This document shows, piece by piece, positions 25,611-33,252 of a stretch of DNA of 64,000 nt. The DNA lies in contig NZ_JAHEAG010000015.1 in NCBI RefSeq assembly GCF_018596315.1, positions 1 through 64,000 of the forward strand, written 5' to 3'. The notes beneath the pieces were generated by a model that was given only the letters and a program-made list of their open reading frames with translations, searched no databases and had not been told where the DNA came from. This stretch comes from Bradyrhizobium sp. SRL28 (lineage in GTDB: Bacteria; Pseudomonadota; Alphaproteobacteria; Rhizobiales; Xanthobacteraceae). How positions within the stretch are numbered: the first letter of the stretch is position 1; each line of letters opens with the position of its first letter. Both the position numbers and the translations under genes were made by a program.

Positions 25611-25865
25611 ATGGTCAAGACCACGGCCCTGGAATTCCAGCGTAAATTCGGTGAATTCCAGCATCAGGCCCAACGGGAGCCGGTGGAGATCACCCGACAC
25701 GGCCGGCGCGAATTCGTGCTGATGTCGGCCGAACAGTATGATTGGCTCACGGCTGCCGCCAAGCGCACGCATCGGACAGCCGACGCAACATCGGTGGTGA
25801 TCGACGCCGTGGAGCGGGCCGAGATGGATGTCGAACACACCGCGCTCGACGAACTGCTGAAGTAA
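25611..25865 (+). CDS. Phd/YefM-type antitoxin
   Basis: An 84-residue type II antitoxin. The N-terminal Phd/YefM DNA-binding fold has VKTTALEFQRKFGEFQHQAQREPVEITRHGRREFVLMSAEQYDWL; the acidic C-terminus (VERAEMDVEHTALDELLK) would wrap the toxin. It precedes the toxin by 10 bp, the usual antitoxin-first order, and has palindromic operators upstream. The mate is a PemK/MazF-like protein rather than Doc or YoeB, a mixed pairing. Confidence 0.9.
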   Translation: MVKTTALEFQRKFGEFQHQAQREPVEITRHGRREFVLMSAEQYDWLTAAAKRTHRTADATSVVIDAVERAEMDVEHTALDELLK

Positions 25866-25875
25866 AAACAGCACC

Positions 25876-26301
25876 GTGGCGTTTCCCGATCCGAAGCCCG
25901 GACTCATCGTCCGCTATGATTATCTGTGGTCTCATGAGGCTGCAGAGGGCCGCGATCAGGGCAAGGACCGGCCGACTTGCCTCGTGGCCGCAAGCGATAG
26001 CCTGGCGGAGCCACGCTATGTCGTGCTGCTGCCGATCACGCACTCGCCGCCGAATGCGGGCACGGAGGGCGTCGAAATACCGGCGAAGGTCAAGCAGGCC
26101 TTGGGATTGGACGACGCGCCGAGTTGGGTCATCGTTTCCGAGCACAACGTCGACGAATGGCCGAACGCCGGCGTGTCGCCTATCCCCGGCAGACCAGGCG
26201 TATTCAGCTATGGGTTCATCCCACCGGGCCTGTTCGCGCAGATCAAAGCCCGATTTCTCGAACTGGCTCGACGGAGCAAAAGCCGCAGCGTGCGGCGCTG
26301 A
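25876..26301 (+). CDS. PemK/MazF-like toxin (growth inhibitor)
   Basis: A 141-residue protein resembling plasmid-maintenance toxins of the PemK/MazF SH3-like fold, which act as ribonucleases. Visible blocks are GLIVRYDYLWSHEA, GKDRPTCLVAA, YVVLLPITHSPP, GVEIP, WVIVSEHNVDEWP and IPPGLFAQIKARFLEL. It starts with GTG at 25876, 10 bp after the antitoxin stop, with no strong ribosome-binding site, so translation probably depends on the antitoxin gene. The specific RNA target cannot be read from sequence. Confidence 0.82.
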   Translation: MAFPDPKPGLIVRYDYLWSHEAAEGRDQGKDRPTCLVAASDSLAEPRYVVLLPITHSPPNAGTEGVEIPAKVKQALGLDDAPSWVIVSEHNVDEWPNAGVSPIPGRPGVFSYGFIPPGLFAQIKARFLELARRSKSRSVRR

Positions 26302-26462
26302 CCAAATTTGGGGGCTGAACGATAACGCCCCTATCGTCCGGCCCCGGTTGGGTCGCAAAAAAGCCGTGCTCAGGATCAAATGCAGGGCTCAAATTCTGCC
26401 CAACACCCTTGACATATCAGCGTTTTCGGCAGAACGCCTGTCCGACGCGTCATGGATTGTTC

Positions 26463-27611
26463 ATGGATCTGATTACCACCACTTCCGACCTCGCCGCCGC
26501 CTGCTCCCGGCTCGCCCAGCACAAGGTCATCACCGTCGACACCGAGTTCCTGCGGGAGACGACCTACTATCCCCTGCTCTGCGTCGTGCAGATGGCAAGC
26601 GCGGACGAGGCCGTCGTGATCGACACGCTGGCGCCCGGCATCGACCTCAAGCCGTTCTTCGAGCTGATGGGGAACGAGGCGGTGCTGAAGGTGTTTCACG
26701 CCGCCCGCCAGGACATCGAGATCGTCTGGCACCAGTCCGGCACCATTCCGCATCCGATCTTCGATACGCAGGTCGCCGCCATGGTGCTGGGTTATGGCGA
26801 CAGCATCGCCTATGACCAGCTCGTCGAGCGCGTCACCGGCCATCGGCCGGACAAGACCCACCGCTTCACGGACTGGTCGCGCCGGCCGCTGACGCCCGAG
26901 CAGATGCATTATGCGGTCTCCGACGTCACCCATCTGCGCGACGTCTTCGCAGCACTGGACGCCGACCTGAAGAAGCGCAGCCGTAGCGACTGGGTCAGCG
27001 AGGAGATGGAAGTCCTGACCTCGCCCAGGACCTACGATTTCCACCCCGAGCGCGCCTGGGAGCGGCTCAAGACGCGGGTGCGCAAGCCGAAGGAGCTCGC
27101 CGTGCTGATGGAAGTCGCGGCCTGGCGCGAGCAGGAAGCGCAAAGCCGCGATGTGCCGCGCTCGCGCGTGCTGAAGGACGATGCGGTCGGCGACATCGCC
27201 ACCCATGCCCCGACCTCACTGGAGCGCCTCGCCAGCCTGCGCTCGCTGCCAAAGGGCTTTGACCGCTCCAAATGGGGCACCGATATCATCGCCGCCGTGC
27301 AGCGCGGGCTTGCCCGCGATCCCCACACGCTGCCGAAGATCGAAAAGCCGCGCGGCAACTCGAATGGCGCTGCGACCGTCGAACTCCTGAAGGTGCTGCT
27401 GCGGATGACGTCGGAACGCCACGCCGTCGCCAGCAAGGTCATTGCCACCGTCGACGATCTCGACCAGATCGCCGCCGACGACCAGGCCGACGTCCCCGCT
27501 TTGCACGGCTGGCGCCGCGAATTGTTCGGCGAAGCCGCGATAGCTCTGAAGCACGGCAGGCTCGCGCTCGCGATCGAAAAAGGCCGCGTCGTCAGGGTCG
27601 ATCGGGCTTAG
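26463..27611 (+). CDS. rnd: Ribonuclease D
   Basis: A 382-residue 3'-5' exoribonuclease of the DEDDy class that trims tRNA and other small RNA ends. ExoI is VDTEFLRE, ExoII is FHAARQDIEIVW and ExoIII contains HYAVSDVTHL (Tyr and Asp). An HRDC region follows (about 205-290, KPKELAVLMEVAAWRE). The ATG at 26463 begins the family N-terminus MDLITTTSDLAAACSRL. A TTGACA about 55 bases upstream could be part of its promoter. Confidence 0.95.
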   Translation: MDLITTTSDLAAACSRLAQHKVITVDTEFLRETTYYPLLCVVQMASADEAVVIDTLAPGIDLKPFFELMGNEAVLKVFHAARQDIEIVWHQSGTIPHPIFDTQVAAMVLGYGDSIAYDQLVERVTGHRPDKTHRFTDWSRRPLTPEQMHYAVSDVTHLRDVFAALDADLKKRSRSDWVSEEMEVLTSPRTYDFHPERAWERLKTRVRKPKELAVLMEVAAWREQEAQSRDVPRSRVLKDDAVGDIATHAPTSLERLASLRSLPKGFDRSKWGTDIIAAVQRGLARDPHTLPKIEKPRGNSNGAATVELLKVLLRMTSERHAVASKVIATVDDLDQIAADDQADVPALHGWRRELFGEAAIALKHGRLALAIEKGRVVRVDRA

Positions 27612-27622
27612 ACGCTCGCGTT

Positions 27623-27739
27623 CCCCGGATGCTGCGCAACGCGCCGCGTTTGCGGCGTGGTGCGCTGCTGGTCCGGGGTCCACACGCCATGGGTCCCGGC
27701 TCTGCGGAGCACCGCTACGCGCTGCATCGCGTCCGGGAC
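27623..27739. repeat. Bradyrhizobium-type double-hairpin repeat
   Basis: Two back-to-back inverted repeats follow rnd: CCCCGGA (27623-27629) with TCCGGGG (27672-27678), and GTCCCGG (27693-27699) with CCGGGAC (27733-27739). The interior is rich in GCTGCG/CGCAGC blocks. I recognise this as a family frequent in Bradyrhizobium intergenic regions (from memory). It may end rnd transcription. Confidence 0.65.
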
Positions 27740-27758
27740 ACGAGGATGTTCTCGTCCG

Positions 27759-28913
27759 CTACCACCTCAGCTCCAGGCCCAGCGTGCCCTGATGCGACTG
27801 CATCGCGGCGCGGAGTTTGGCGTCGTAGTTGACGTAGAGCCGCGCGGTATTGGTGAGGCTCAACGATGCCGAAGCGCCGGCATCGGCACCGTACCGGCTC
27901 TCGCCGATACCCTGGAACGTAATACTCTGCACGCCTTGGCTGACGGTGATGTCGGAGAAATTCTGCACGACATTGTCGACGAACTTGCCATAGCCCGACA
28001 GGTCGAAAATCTTGCCGTCGAAGATCCAGTAATGGCCGATCTCCGCGCCGATCAATAGCCGCCCGCGCTGCACGGTGGCGCCCGTCGCCGTCACGGGATC
28101 GAGGCCGCCGATCTCCTGCAGCGAGCCGGTCTGGGCGCGGACGTATTCGAACGCCCCCTTGGGCACGATGCGGCCCTGGTCCTTGGTCCAGTAATAGCTG
28201 ATCTCGCTCAGGACGCCGTCGAGCCGTGCATTGTATCCGGCGGTCGCAATTCCAAGCCCCGTGTCGCGGTGCGAATGGATGTTGCCGAAACCGTGGACCA
28301 CCGCACTGGCCCAGGTCCATGGCCCGCTGTCGACAGAGGCCGTGAAGCCGATCTGGGTCAGGTCGATCGTCGCCGATTGCAGCGCCAGCGGAATATCGAT
28401 CGCGGAGCGGCTCTGATCGACCGAGAAGCCGATATTGATGCCCGGCGCCACCCGCGCGCCGATCCCGGCGACGCCGCCCCAGGTCTTTCTGCTATCGCCG
28501 ACGAAATCGCCGATCGCGCCGGTCTTCGTATAGTTCCCATAGCCTTCGAACCAGGTCCGGAAGCGTGGCGCTTCCGTGCTCTCGGAGGCACCGCCGCCGC
28601 CCGGATTGGTCCGCTGCAGGCGGTTGAAGCCGTTGCTCGACTGATTGCCCAGCCGTTCCAGGAAATTGCTGCCGAGATTGGTCAGCGCTGCGCCCGACGA
28701 AACCGTCGAGTTGATCACCGTCGGGGTCGGACTAGGAGTCGGCGATGGTGTGGGTGTCGGGGTGGGCGTTGGCGTTGGCGTCGGTGATTGCGCCTGTGCC
28801 GCTGACATCACGGCGACGAGCACGACCACAATCGCGATAAGCCGCGCGAGCGCGCCACCGGTCCCGATTTTTCGTGCCCGCGAAAGCCGCGATGAGCAGC
28901 GCATGCAATCCAT
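27759..28913 (-). CDS. Outer-membrane beta-barrel (autotransporter-barrel-like) protein
   Basis: A 384-residue protein. After a basic, hydrophobic N-terminal signal (cut near AAQA) comes a Pro-Thr repeat linker, then a region with many alternating beta strands (WFEGYGNYTKTG, INIGFSVDQSRSAI, WTWASAVVHGFGNI, RLLIGAEIGHYWIFDG). It ends in GLELRW, the terminal aromatic residue expected of outer-membrane barrels. It lacks a passenger domain. I prefer the ATG at 28913; a TTG-type extension upstream is possible. The function is unknown. Confidence 0.8.
   Translation of the reverse strand: MDCMRCSSRLSRARKIGTGGALARLIAIVVVLVAVMSAAQAQSPTPTPTPTPTPTPSPTPSPTPTVINSTVSSGAALTNLGSNFLERLGNQSSNGFNRLQRTNPGGGGASESTEAPRFRTWFEGYGNYTKTGAIGDFVGDSRKTWGGVAGIGARVAPGINIGFSVDQSRSAIDIPLALQSATIDLTQIGFTASVDSGPWTWASAVVHGFGNIHSHRDTGLGIATAGYNARLDGVLSEISYYWTKDQGRIVPKGAFEYVRAQTGSLQEIGGLDPVTATGATVQRGRLLIGAEIGHYWIFDGKIFDLSGYGKFVDNVVQNFSDITVSQGVQSITFQGIGESRYGADAGASASLSLTNTARLYVNYDAKLRAAMQSHQGTLGLELRW
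28734..28789 (-). repeat. Pro-Thr tandem repeat in the beta-barrel gene
   Basis: A run of hexanucleotide repeats encodes about ten Pro-Thr or Pro-Ser pairs directly after the signal peptide. It probably forms a stiff periplasmic or surface linker, and its copy number may vary by slippage. Confidence 0.85.
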
Positions 28914-29126
28914 TCCCAAGGGCAAAAGCGCCGGCCCGAAAAATGCGCAAATCCCGATCAACCGGAGCGATTTGCCCCCAGTTCGCGGGAAGCGTCAATC
29001 GGTTGGCTCCCCGGCGCGCCACCGAATACGCGCCATTGTTGTCCGGCTGCCACAGCTCGCGCGAACCCGCGACCAGGTTTCCAGCACGCGCCAGAAGCCC
29101 CTGAGGATCTTGCCCTGCCCTCGAAC

Positions 29127-29858
29127 TCAGGCCGCCGCCTGACACCCGGCGATCTCGACCAGTTCCGGATAGAATCGCGCGGTCATCCGGCCGACATATC
29201 GCCTCAAATTGTCATGGCTTGCGGCCGCCCGCTGCAGATCCGATTCGAACACCGGACAAATCGCGCAGACCGCGAAGGCAAACATCGTGGCATCGATGCC
29301 GGCCGGCGAGGTGCCCATGAAGAACTGCTTGTCACCGAGATAGGCCGCCATCGCATCGATCGAGCGGATTCCGATCGCGGTGATCTCGTCGGCAGAGTGA
29401 CGGCCGATTCCCTGGCCCTGCAACGTCTTGCGGAGGCGGCGGCGGATCATCGAGACGACGACGGGCCGGACCGGCGCGGGCACGCCCTTGAAGAAATTGA
29501 CCGGCCCCTTGCGGAAATTGTCGTCGATCATCCAGCGGAAATAGACGCTGGCCCAGTACAGATTGTCCTCCGCCATCTTCTCGAATGCCCAGGCGATGGC
29601 GAGCTGCTCGGCGCTGAGTCCCTTGTCGAAATCGATGCCGTATTTCTTTTCGAGGTGCCAGCGGATCAGCGTGGAGTCGCCGAGCAGCTGGCCGTCGTCC
29701 TCGATGTAGGGAATCTTGCCCTTGGGCGCCTTCGAAAAGCTCATCAGCGCCTTTTCGAACGGGAGTTTCGACATCCGCAACAAGGTCTCGGCCTTGGTCA
29801 CGAACGGGCTTGCGTCGGGAAGGCCGAAATTGGGCCCGGAGCCATAGAGCGTGATCAT
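29127..29858 (-). CDS. Glutathione S-transferase family protein (metaxin/FAXC-like)
   Basis: A 243-residue protein with an N-terminal thioredoxin-like domain (ITLYGSGPNFGLPDASPFVTKAETLLRMSKLPFE, KGKIPYIEDDGQLLGDSTLI) and a helical C-terminal domain (about 90-240). The layout and the IPYIEDDG motif resemble metaxin/FAXC-like GSTs found in rhizobia. Glutathione conjugation activity is likely but unproven. It is followed at a short distance by purN on the same strand, but the functional link is unclear. Confidence 0.8.
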   Translation of the reverse strand: MITLYGSGPNFGLPDASPFVTKAETLLRMSKLPFEKALMSFSKAPKGKIPYIEDDGQLLGDSTLIRWHLEKKYGIDFDKGLSAEQLAIAWAFEKMAEDNLYWASVYFRWMIDDNFRKGPVNFFKGVPAPVRPVVVSMIRRRLRKTLQGQGIGRHSADEITAIGIRSIDAMAAYLGDKQFFMGTSPAGIDATMFAFAVCAICPVFESDLQRAAASHDNLRRYVGRMTARFYPELVEIAGCQAAA

Positions 29859-29921
29859 GGAACCTCGATGGATTTTGCGGAGCGCGGCTATCGCGCTCGT
29901 TCGCGTATACCGAGGATAATA

Positions 29922-30575
29922 TCAGATCGTCCGCGGCGAAATCAGGGTGCCGTCGCGCTCAGTGCTGTCAGCGACCTTGCAGAGATCGCCTTCGAGGCGA
30001 AGTTTGCCGCTCGCAAGCAGCCGCAGCGCCTCCGGGTAGATGCGATGCTCGATGCCGAGGATGCGCTGCGACAGCGTCTCGGCCGTGTCGTCATCGGCCA
30101 CCGTGACCGCCCCCTGCATTATGATCGGGCCGGCGTCGGTTTCCGGGATCACAAAGTGCACGGTCGCGCCCGAGATCTTCACCCCGGCCTGCAACGCCTG
30201 GCCGTGCGGATCGAGGCCGGGAAAGGACGGCAGCAGCGAAGGGTGAATGTTGAGCATCCTGCCGTACCAGCGCTGCACGAATTCGGCGGTGAACAGCCGC
30301 ATGAATCCGCCAAGACAAATCAGCTCGACCTTCTGTTCCTCCAGCGCCCGCTGCAGGACGGCTTCGAAACCCGCGCGATCCTTGCCGAACGGCTTGCTCT
30401 CGATAACCGTCGTCGGGACGCCGCTCGCTTCTGCCTTCTCCAGCCCAGCCGCATCGGCCCGATTGGAGATGACCGCGACGATCTCGGCCGGAAAGTCCGC
30501 AACCTTCGCCGCGTCGATCAGCGCGGCCATGTTCGAGCCGCGCCCCGAGATCAGGATGGCGACACGACGTTTCAT
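29922..30575 (-). CDS. purN: Phosphoribosylglycinamide formyltransferase
   Basis: A 217-residue enzyme that transfers the formyl group from 10-formyl-THF to GAR in purine synthesis. Landmarks: RRVAILISGRGSNMAALIDA, the catalytic region GFMRLFTAEFVQRW with NIHPSLLPSFPGLDPH, and VHFVIPETDAGPII. Its ATG overlaps the purM stop by four bases, so translation is coupled. Confidence 0.96.
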   Translation of the reverse strand: MKRRVAILISGRGSNMAALIDAAKVADFPAEIVAVISNRADAAGLEKAEASGVPTTVIESKPFGKDRAGFEAVLQRALEEQKVELICLGGFMRLFTAEFVQRWYGRMLNIHPSLLPSFPGLDPHGQALQAGVKISGATVHFVIPETDAGPIIMQGAVTVADDDTAETLSQRILGIEHRIYPEALRLLASGKLRLEGDLCKVADSTERDGTLISPRTI

Positions 30576-31657
30576 TGCGCGAGATCGAGGTGGCCGTTGT
30601 AGATCACGCGATGCTCGCCATCCCCGTCGCGCCGGGCCGGGATCACTTCACCGAGCAGGGCGACGGTCTCGCCGCTTTCGGTCAATATCTGCGTCACCTG
30701 CTCGATCGCATCCGGCTTGACGATGGCGATCATGCCGATGCCGCAGTTGAAGGTGCGCAACAGTTCGAGTTCGGCGATGCCGCCCTGCTCCGCCAGCCAT
30801 TTGAAAACCGGCAGCACCGGCAGCCGCGCCAGATCGATGCCGACGCCGAGATGCTTTGGCAGCACGCGCGGAATGTTGTCGGTGAAGCCGCCGCCGGTGA
30901 TGTGCGCGAGGCCCTTGATCGCCCCGGTCTCGCGGATCGCGCGCAGACAGGATTTCACATAGAGGCGCGTCGGCGCCAGCAGCGCGCCGCCCAGCGTCAT
31001 GACCGGCGAGAACGGTGCCGGCGCATCGAAGCCGAGGCCTGAGTTTTCCACGATCTTGCGGACCAGCGAAAAACCGTTGGAGTGCACCCCCGACGAGGCC
31101 AATCCGACCACGGCGTCGCCCACGGCGATATCCCCGCTCGGCAGCAACGTGCCACGCTCGGCGGCTCCCACCGCAAAGCCCGCGAGGTCGTAATCGCCGT
31201 CCTTGTAGAGCCCCGGCATCTCGGCGGTTTCGCCGCCGATCAGGGCGCAGCCGGATTCCCGGCAGCCCTCGGCGACGCCGGCCACGATGGCCGCGGCCGC
31301 CTCGGGGTCGAGCTTGCCGCATGCAAAATAGTCGAGGAAGAACAGCGGTTCCGCGCCCTGCACCACGAGGTCGTTGACCGACATCGCCACCAGGTCGATG
31401 CCGATGCCGCCATGCAGCCCGGTCTCGATCGCGATCTTGACCTTGGTGCCGACGCCGTCGGTCGCCGCCACCAGCACCGGGTCCTTGAAACCCGCCGCCT
31501 TGAGGTCGAACAGACCGCCGAATCCGCCGATTTCGGCGTCCGCGCCCGCCCGGGCGGTGGCGCGGACCATCGGCTTGATGAGATCGACCAGGCGGTTGCC
31601 CGCATCGATATCGACGCCCGAATCCGCGTAAGTGAGCCCGTTTTTGCGGTCGATCAT
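30572..31657 (-). CDS. purM: Phosphoribosylformylglycinamidine cyclo-ligase (AIR synthetase)
   Basis: A 361-residue ATP-dependent cyclase making aminoimidazole ribonucleotide. Landmarks: YADSGVDIDAGNRLVDLIKP, VAATDGVGTKVKIAIE, ALIGGETAEMPGLYKDGDYDLAGFAVG and AHITGGGFTDNIPRVLP. I chose the ATG at 31657 over a TTG two codons upstream. It is first in a purM-purN operon, divergent from the CDP-alcohol transferase gene across about 150 bp. Confidence 0.96.
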   Translation of the reverse strand: MIDRKNGLTYADSGVDIDAGNRLVDLIKPMVRATARAGADAEIGGFGGLFDLKAAGFKDPVLVAATDGVGTKVKIAIETGLHGGIGIDLVAMSVNDLVVQGAEPLFFLDYFACGKLDPEAAAAIVAGVAEGCRESGCALIGGETAEMPGLYKDGDYDLAGFAVGAAERGTLLPSGDIAVGDAVVGLASSGVHSNGFSLVRKIVENSGLGFDAPAPFSPVMTLGGALLAPTRLYVKSCLRAIRETGAIKGLAHITGGGFTDNIPRVLPKHLGVGIDLARLPVLPVFKWLAEQGGIAELELLRTFNCGIGMIAIVKPDAIEQVTQILTESGETVALLGEVIPARRDGDGEHRVIYNGHLDLAQ

Positions 31658-31805
31658 GCCCAATTTCCGTATGATGACCGCTGGTTACGAGGAATTCCAC
31701 GATCCTGCAATGGCTCGCGAACGCTTCTCGCATATACTATGTAGATAAGGTCCGGCCGAACCCGCCAAGGGCCGGATTTAGGCCGGGAGCCGGGAAGCGA
31801 CCGAG

Positions 31806-32348
31806 TTGAGTATTCCAAACATCATTACGCTGGGGCGCATCATTCTGGTCCCGGTCATCGTCTGGGCGATCGTTTCCAGCCAGATGGAAATCGCCTTCGC
31901 GATCTTTGTCATTGCCGGGGTCAGCGACGCCGTCGACGGCTTTCTCGCCAAACGGTTCAACATGTCGAGTGAACTGGGCGCCCTGCTCGACCCACTCGCC
32001 GACAAGGCGCTCTTGGTGTCGATCTTCGTGGCGCTCGGCATCTGGGGCGCGGTTCCGCGCTGGCTCGTCATCCTCGTGGTATCGCGCGACATCATGATCG
32101 TCACGGCCGTGATCGTGTCGTGGCTGTTCGACAAACCCATTCCGATGAAGCCGCTGATGGTGTCGAAGCTCAACACGGTGGCGCAGGTGGCGTTCGCGGC
32201 GCTGGTGCTGGCTTCGCTCGGTTTCAATTTCAAACCGGCGCCCTATGACGTGATCCTGATGGGTTTTGTTACGGTCTTTACTTTGGTTTCCGTCTCGCTC
32301 TATCTCGTCGAGTGGGTGCGGCACATGAGCACGATCGAAGCGCGCTAG
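31806..32348 (+). CDS. CDP-alcohol phosphatidyltransferase family protein (PgsA-like)
   Basis: A 180-residue inner-membrane enzyme with about five helices. It has the CDP-alcohol motif, here DAVDGFLAKRFNMSSELGALLDPLADK (the D-x2-DG-x2-AR-x8-G-x3-D-x3-D pattern with K in place of A). The N-terminus IPNIITLGRIILVPVIVW is typical of PgsA-like proteins. It makes phosphatidylglycerophosphate or a related lipid; a second pgsA elsewhere would make this a paralogue. It starts with TTG at 31806. Confidence 0.85.
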   Translation: MSIPNIITLGRIILVPVIVWAIVSSQMEIAFAIFVIAGVSDAVDGFLAKRFNMSSELGALLDPLADKALLVSIFVALGIWGAVPRWLVILVVSRDIMIVTAVIVSWLFDKPIPMKPLMVSKLNTVAQVAFAALVLASLGFNFKPAPYDVILMGFVTVFTLVSVSLYLVEWVRHMSTIEAR

Positions 32349-32351
32349 CCG

Positions 32352-32410
32352 TCCTTTTCGTTTTGCCGTTTTCTTCACGCGAACCGGTTCCCACTTCGCT
32401 TGAAAACGCT
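32352..32410 (-). repeat. Interspersed repeat, copy 3 of 3 (reversed)
   Basis: Read on the minus strand it begins AGCGTTTTCAAGCGAAGTGG, followed by AACCGGTTCGCGTGAAGAAA. It fills most of the gap between the CDP-alcohol transferase gene and the Hda-like gene, so transcription of the latter must cross it or start downstream of it. Confidence 0.75.
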
Positions 32411-32444
32411 ATGAAGGCTGTAATATCCCGGCCTGGAGATCTGC

Positions 32445-33122
32445 GTGGCAGTCCGCGTTCAACCTCGTCAGCTTGCCTTTGCGTTGCCGCATGCGGAGAG
32501 CCTGACCCGCGACAATTTCCTGGAAGGCCCGGCCAATGAAGCCGCGCTCTCGCTGATCGAAAGCTGGCCGGACTGGCCGAACCGCATCATGCTGCTGGTG
32601 GGACCGGAAGGCTCCGGCAAGAGCCATCTCGCCGCGATCTGGGCCGAACAGGCCGGCGCGCGCGCGATATCGGCGCACGCGCTTAACCCCGCTGCCGTCC
32701 CCGGCGCGCTCGCCACCGGCGCGCTGGTGGTCGAAGACCTGAGACCGGCCGACTTCGACGAACGCGCGATGTTTCACCTCCTCAATCTCGCGCGCGAGGA
32801 CGAGGCCTTCGTCCTGATCACGGGGCGCGTTCCGCCTGTCGCGTTCGAGGTCGAACTACGCGATCTCAGGTCGCGGCTGCGCGCCGCACCCGTCGTGTCG
32901 CTATCCGCGCCCGACGACTTGCTGTTTCGCGGCCTGATCATCAAATTCTGCGCCGACCGCCAATTGAGCATCGACGAGACGGTCGTGAGCTACCTCGCCA
33001 CCCGGATCGAGCGCTCCTATGCCGCCGCCCGCCAGGCGGTCGACCTCCTGGATACCGAGGCACTGCGGCTCGGCCGGCCGGTGACCCGGGCGCTGGCCGC
33101 GGAACTGCTGCGCAACGCCTGA
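32445..33122 (+). CDS. hda: DnaA-related regulatory protein (HdaA-like)
   Basis: A 225-residue AAA+ protein related to DnaA domain III but lacking the DnaA DNA-binding domain. It has RQLAFALPHAESLTRDNFLEGPAN, the Walker A GPEGSGKSHL, the Walker B-like ALVVEDL and the sensor area ITGRVPP. In alphaproteobacteria HdaA promotes hydrolysis of DnaA-ATP after replication starts. It starts with GTG at 32445 after CTGGAGAT and is followed by ppk, a conserved neighbour in this class. Confidence 0.9.
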   Translation: MAVRVQPRQLAFALPHAESLTRDNFLEGPANEAALSLIESWPDWPNRIMLLVGPEGSGKSHLAAIWAEQAGARAISAHALNPAAVPGALATGALVVEDLRPADFDERAMFHLLNLAREDEAFVLITGRVPPVAFEVELRDLRSRLRAAPVVSLSAPDDLLFRGLIIKFCADRQLSIDETVVSYLATRIERSYAAARQAVDLLDTEALRLGRPVTRALAAELLRNA

Positions 33123-33177
33123 TCGGACGGGTGTGCTGCTTCCTGCCGCCTTGACGGCGGCGGTGGGCGGAACATCA

Positions 33178-33195
33178 ATGTCATTGAAACGTCAT
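33178..33195 (+). promoter_or_regulatory. Candidate Pho box before ppk
   Basis: Two 7-base direct repeats, ATGTCAT and ACGTCAT, separated by four bases (TGAA). This matches the 7-4-7 layout of PhoB sites (consensus CTGTCAT, 11 of 14 positions). The site lies 58 bases before the ppk ATG. No -10 at the ideal distance is clear, so binding is only suggested. Confidence 0.5.
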
Positions 33196-33252
33196 CGGCG
33201 TATCACATGGTGCGGGCCGCATTCCCTGTAAACTAGCCACGCCTCTCCCGAG

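Noticed and set aside
28734..28789. Tandem repeat that could suggest a CRISPR or satellite
   Set aside because: The repeat is in frame and encodes Pro-Thr pairs in a signal-bearing protein; there are no spacers.
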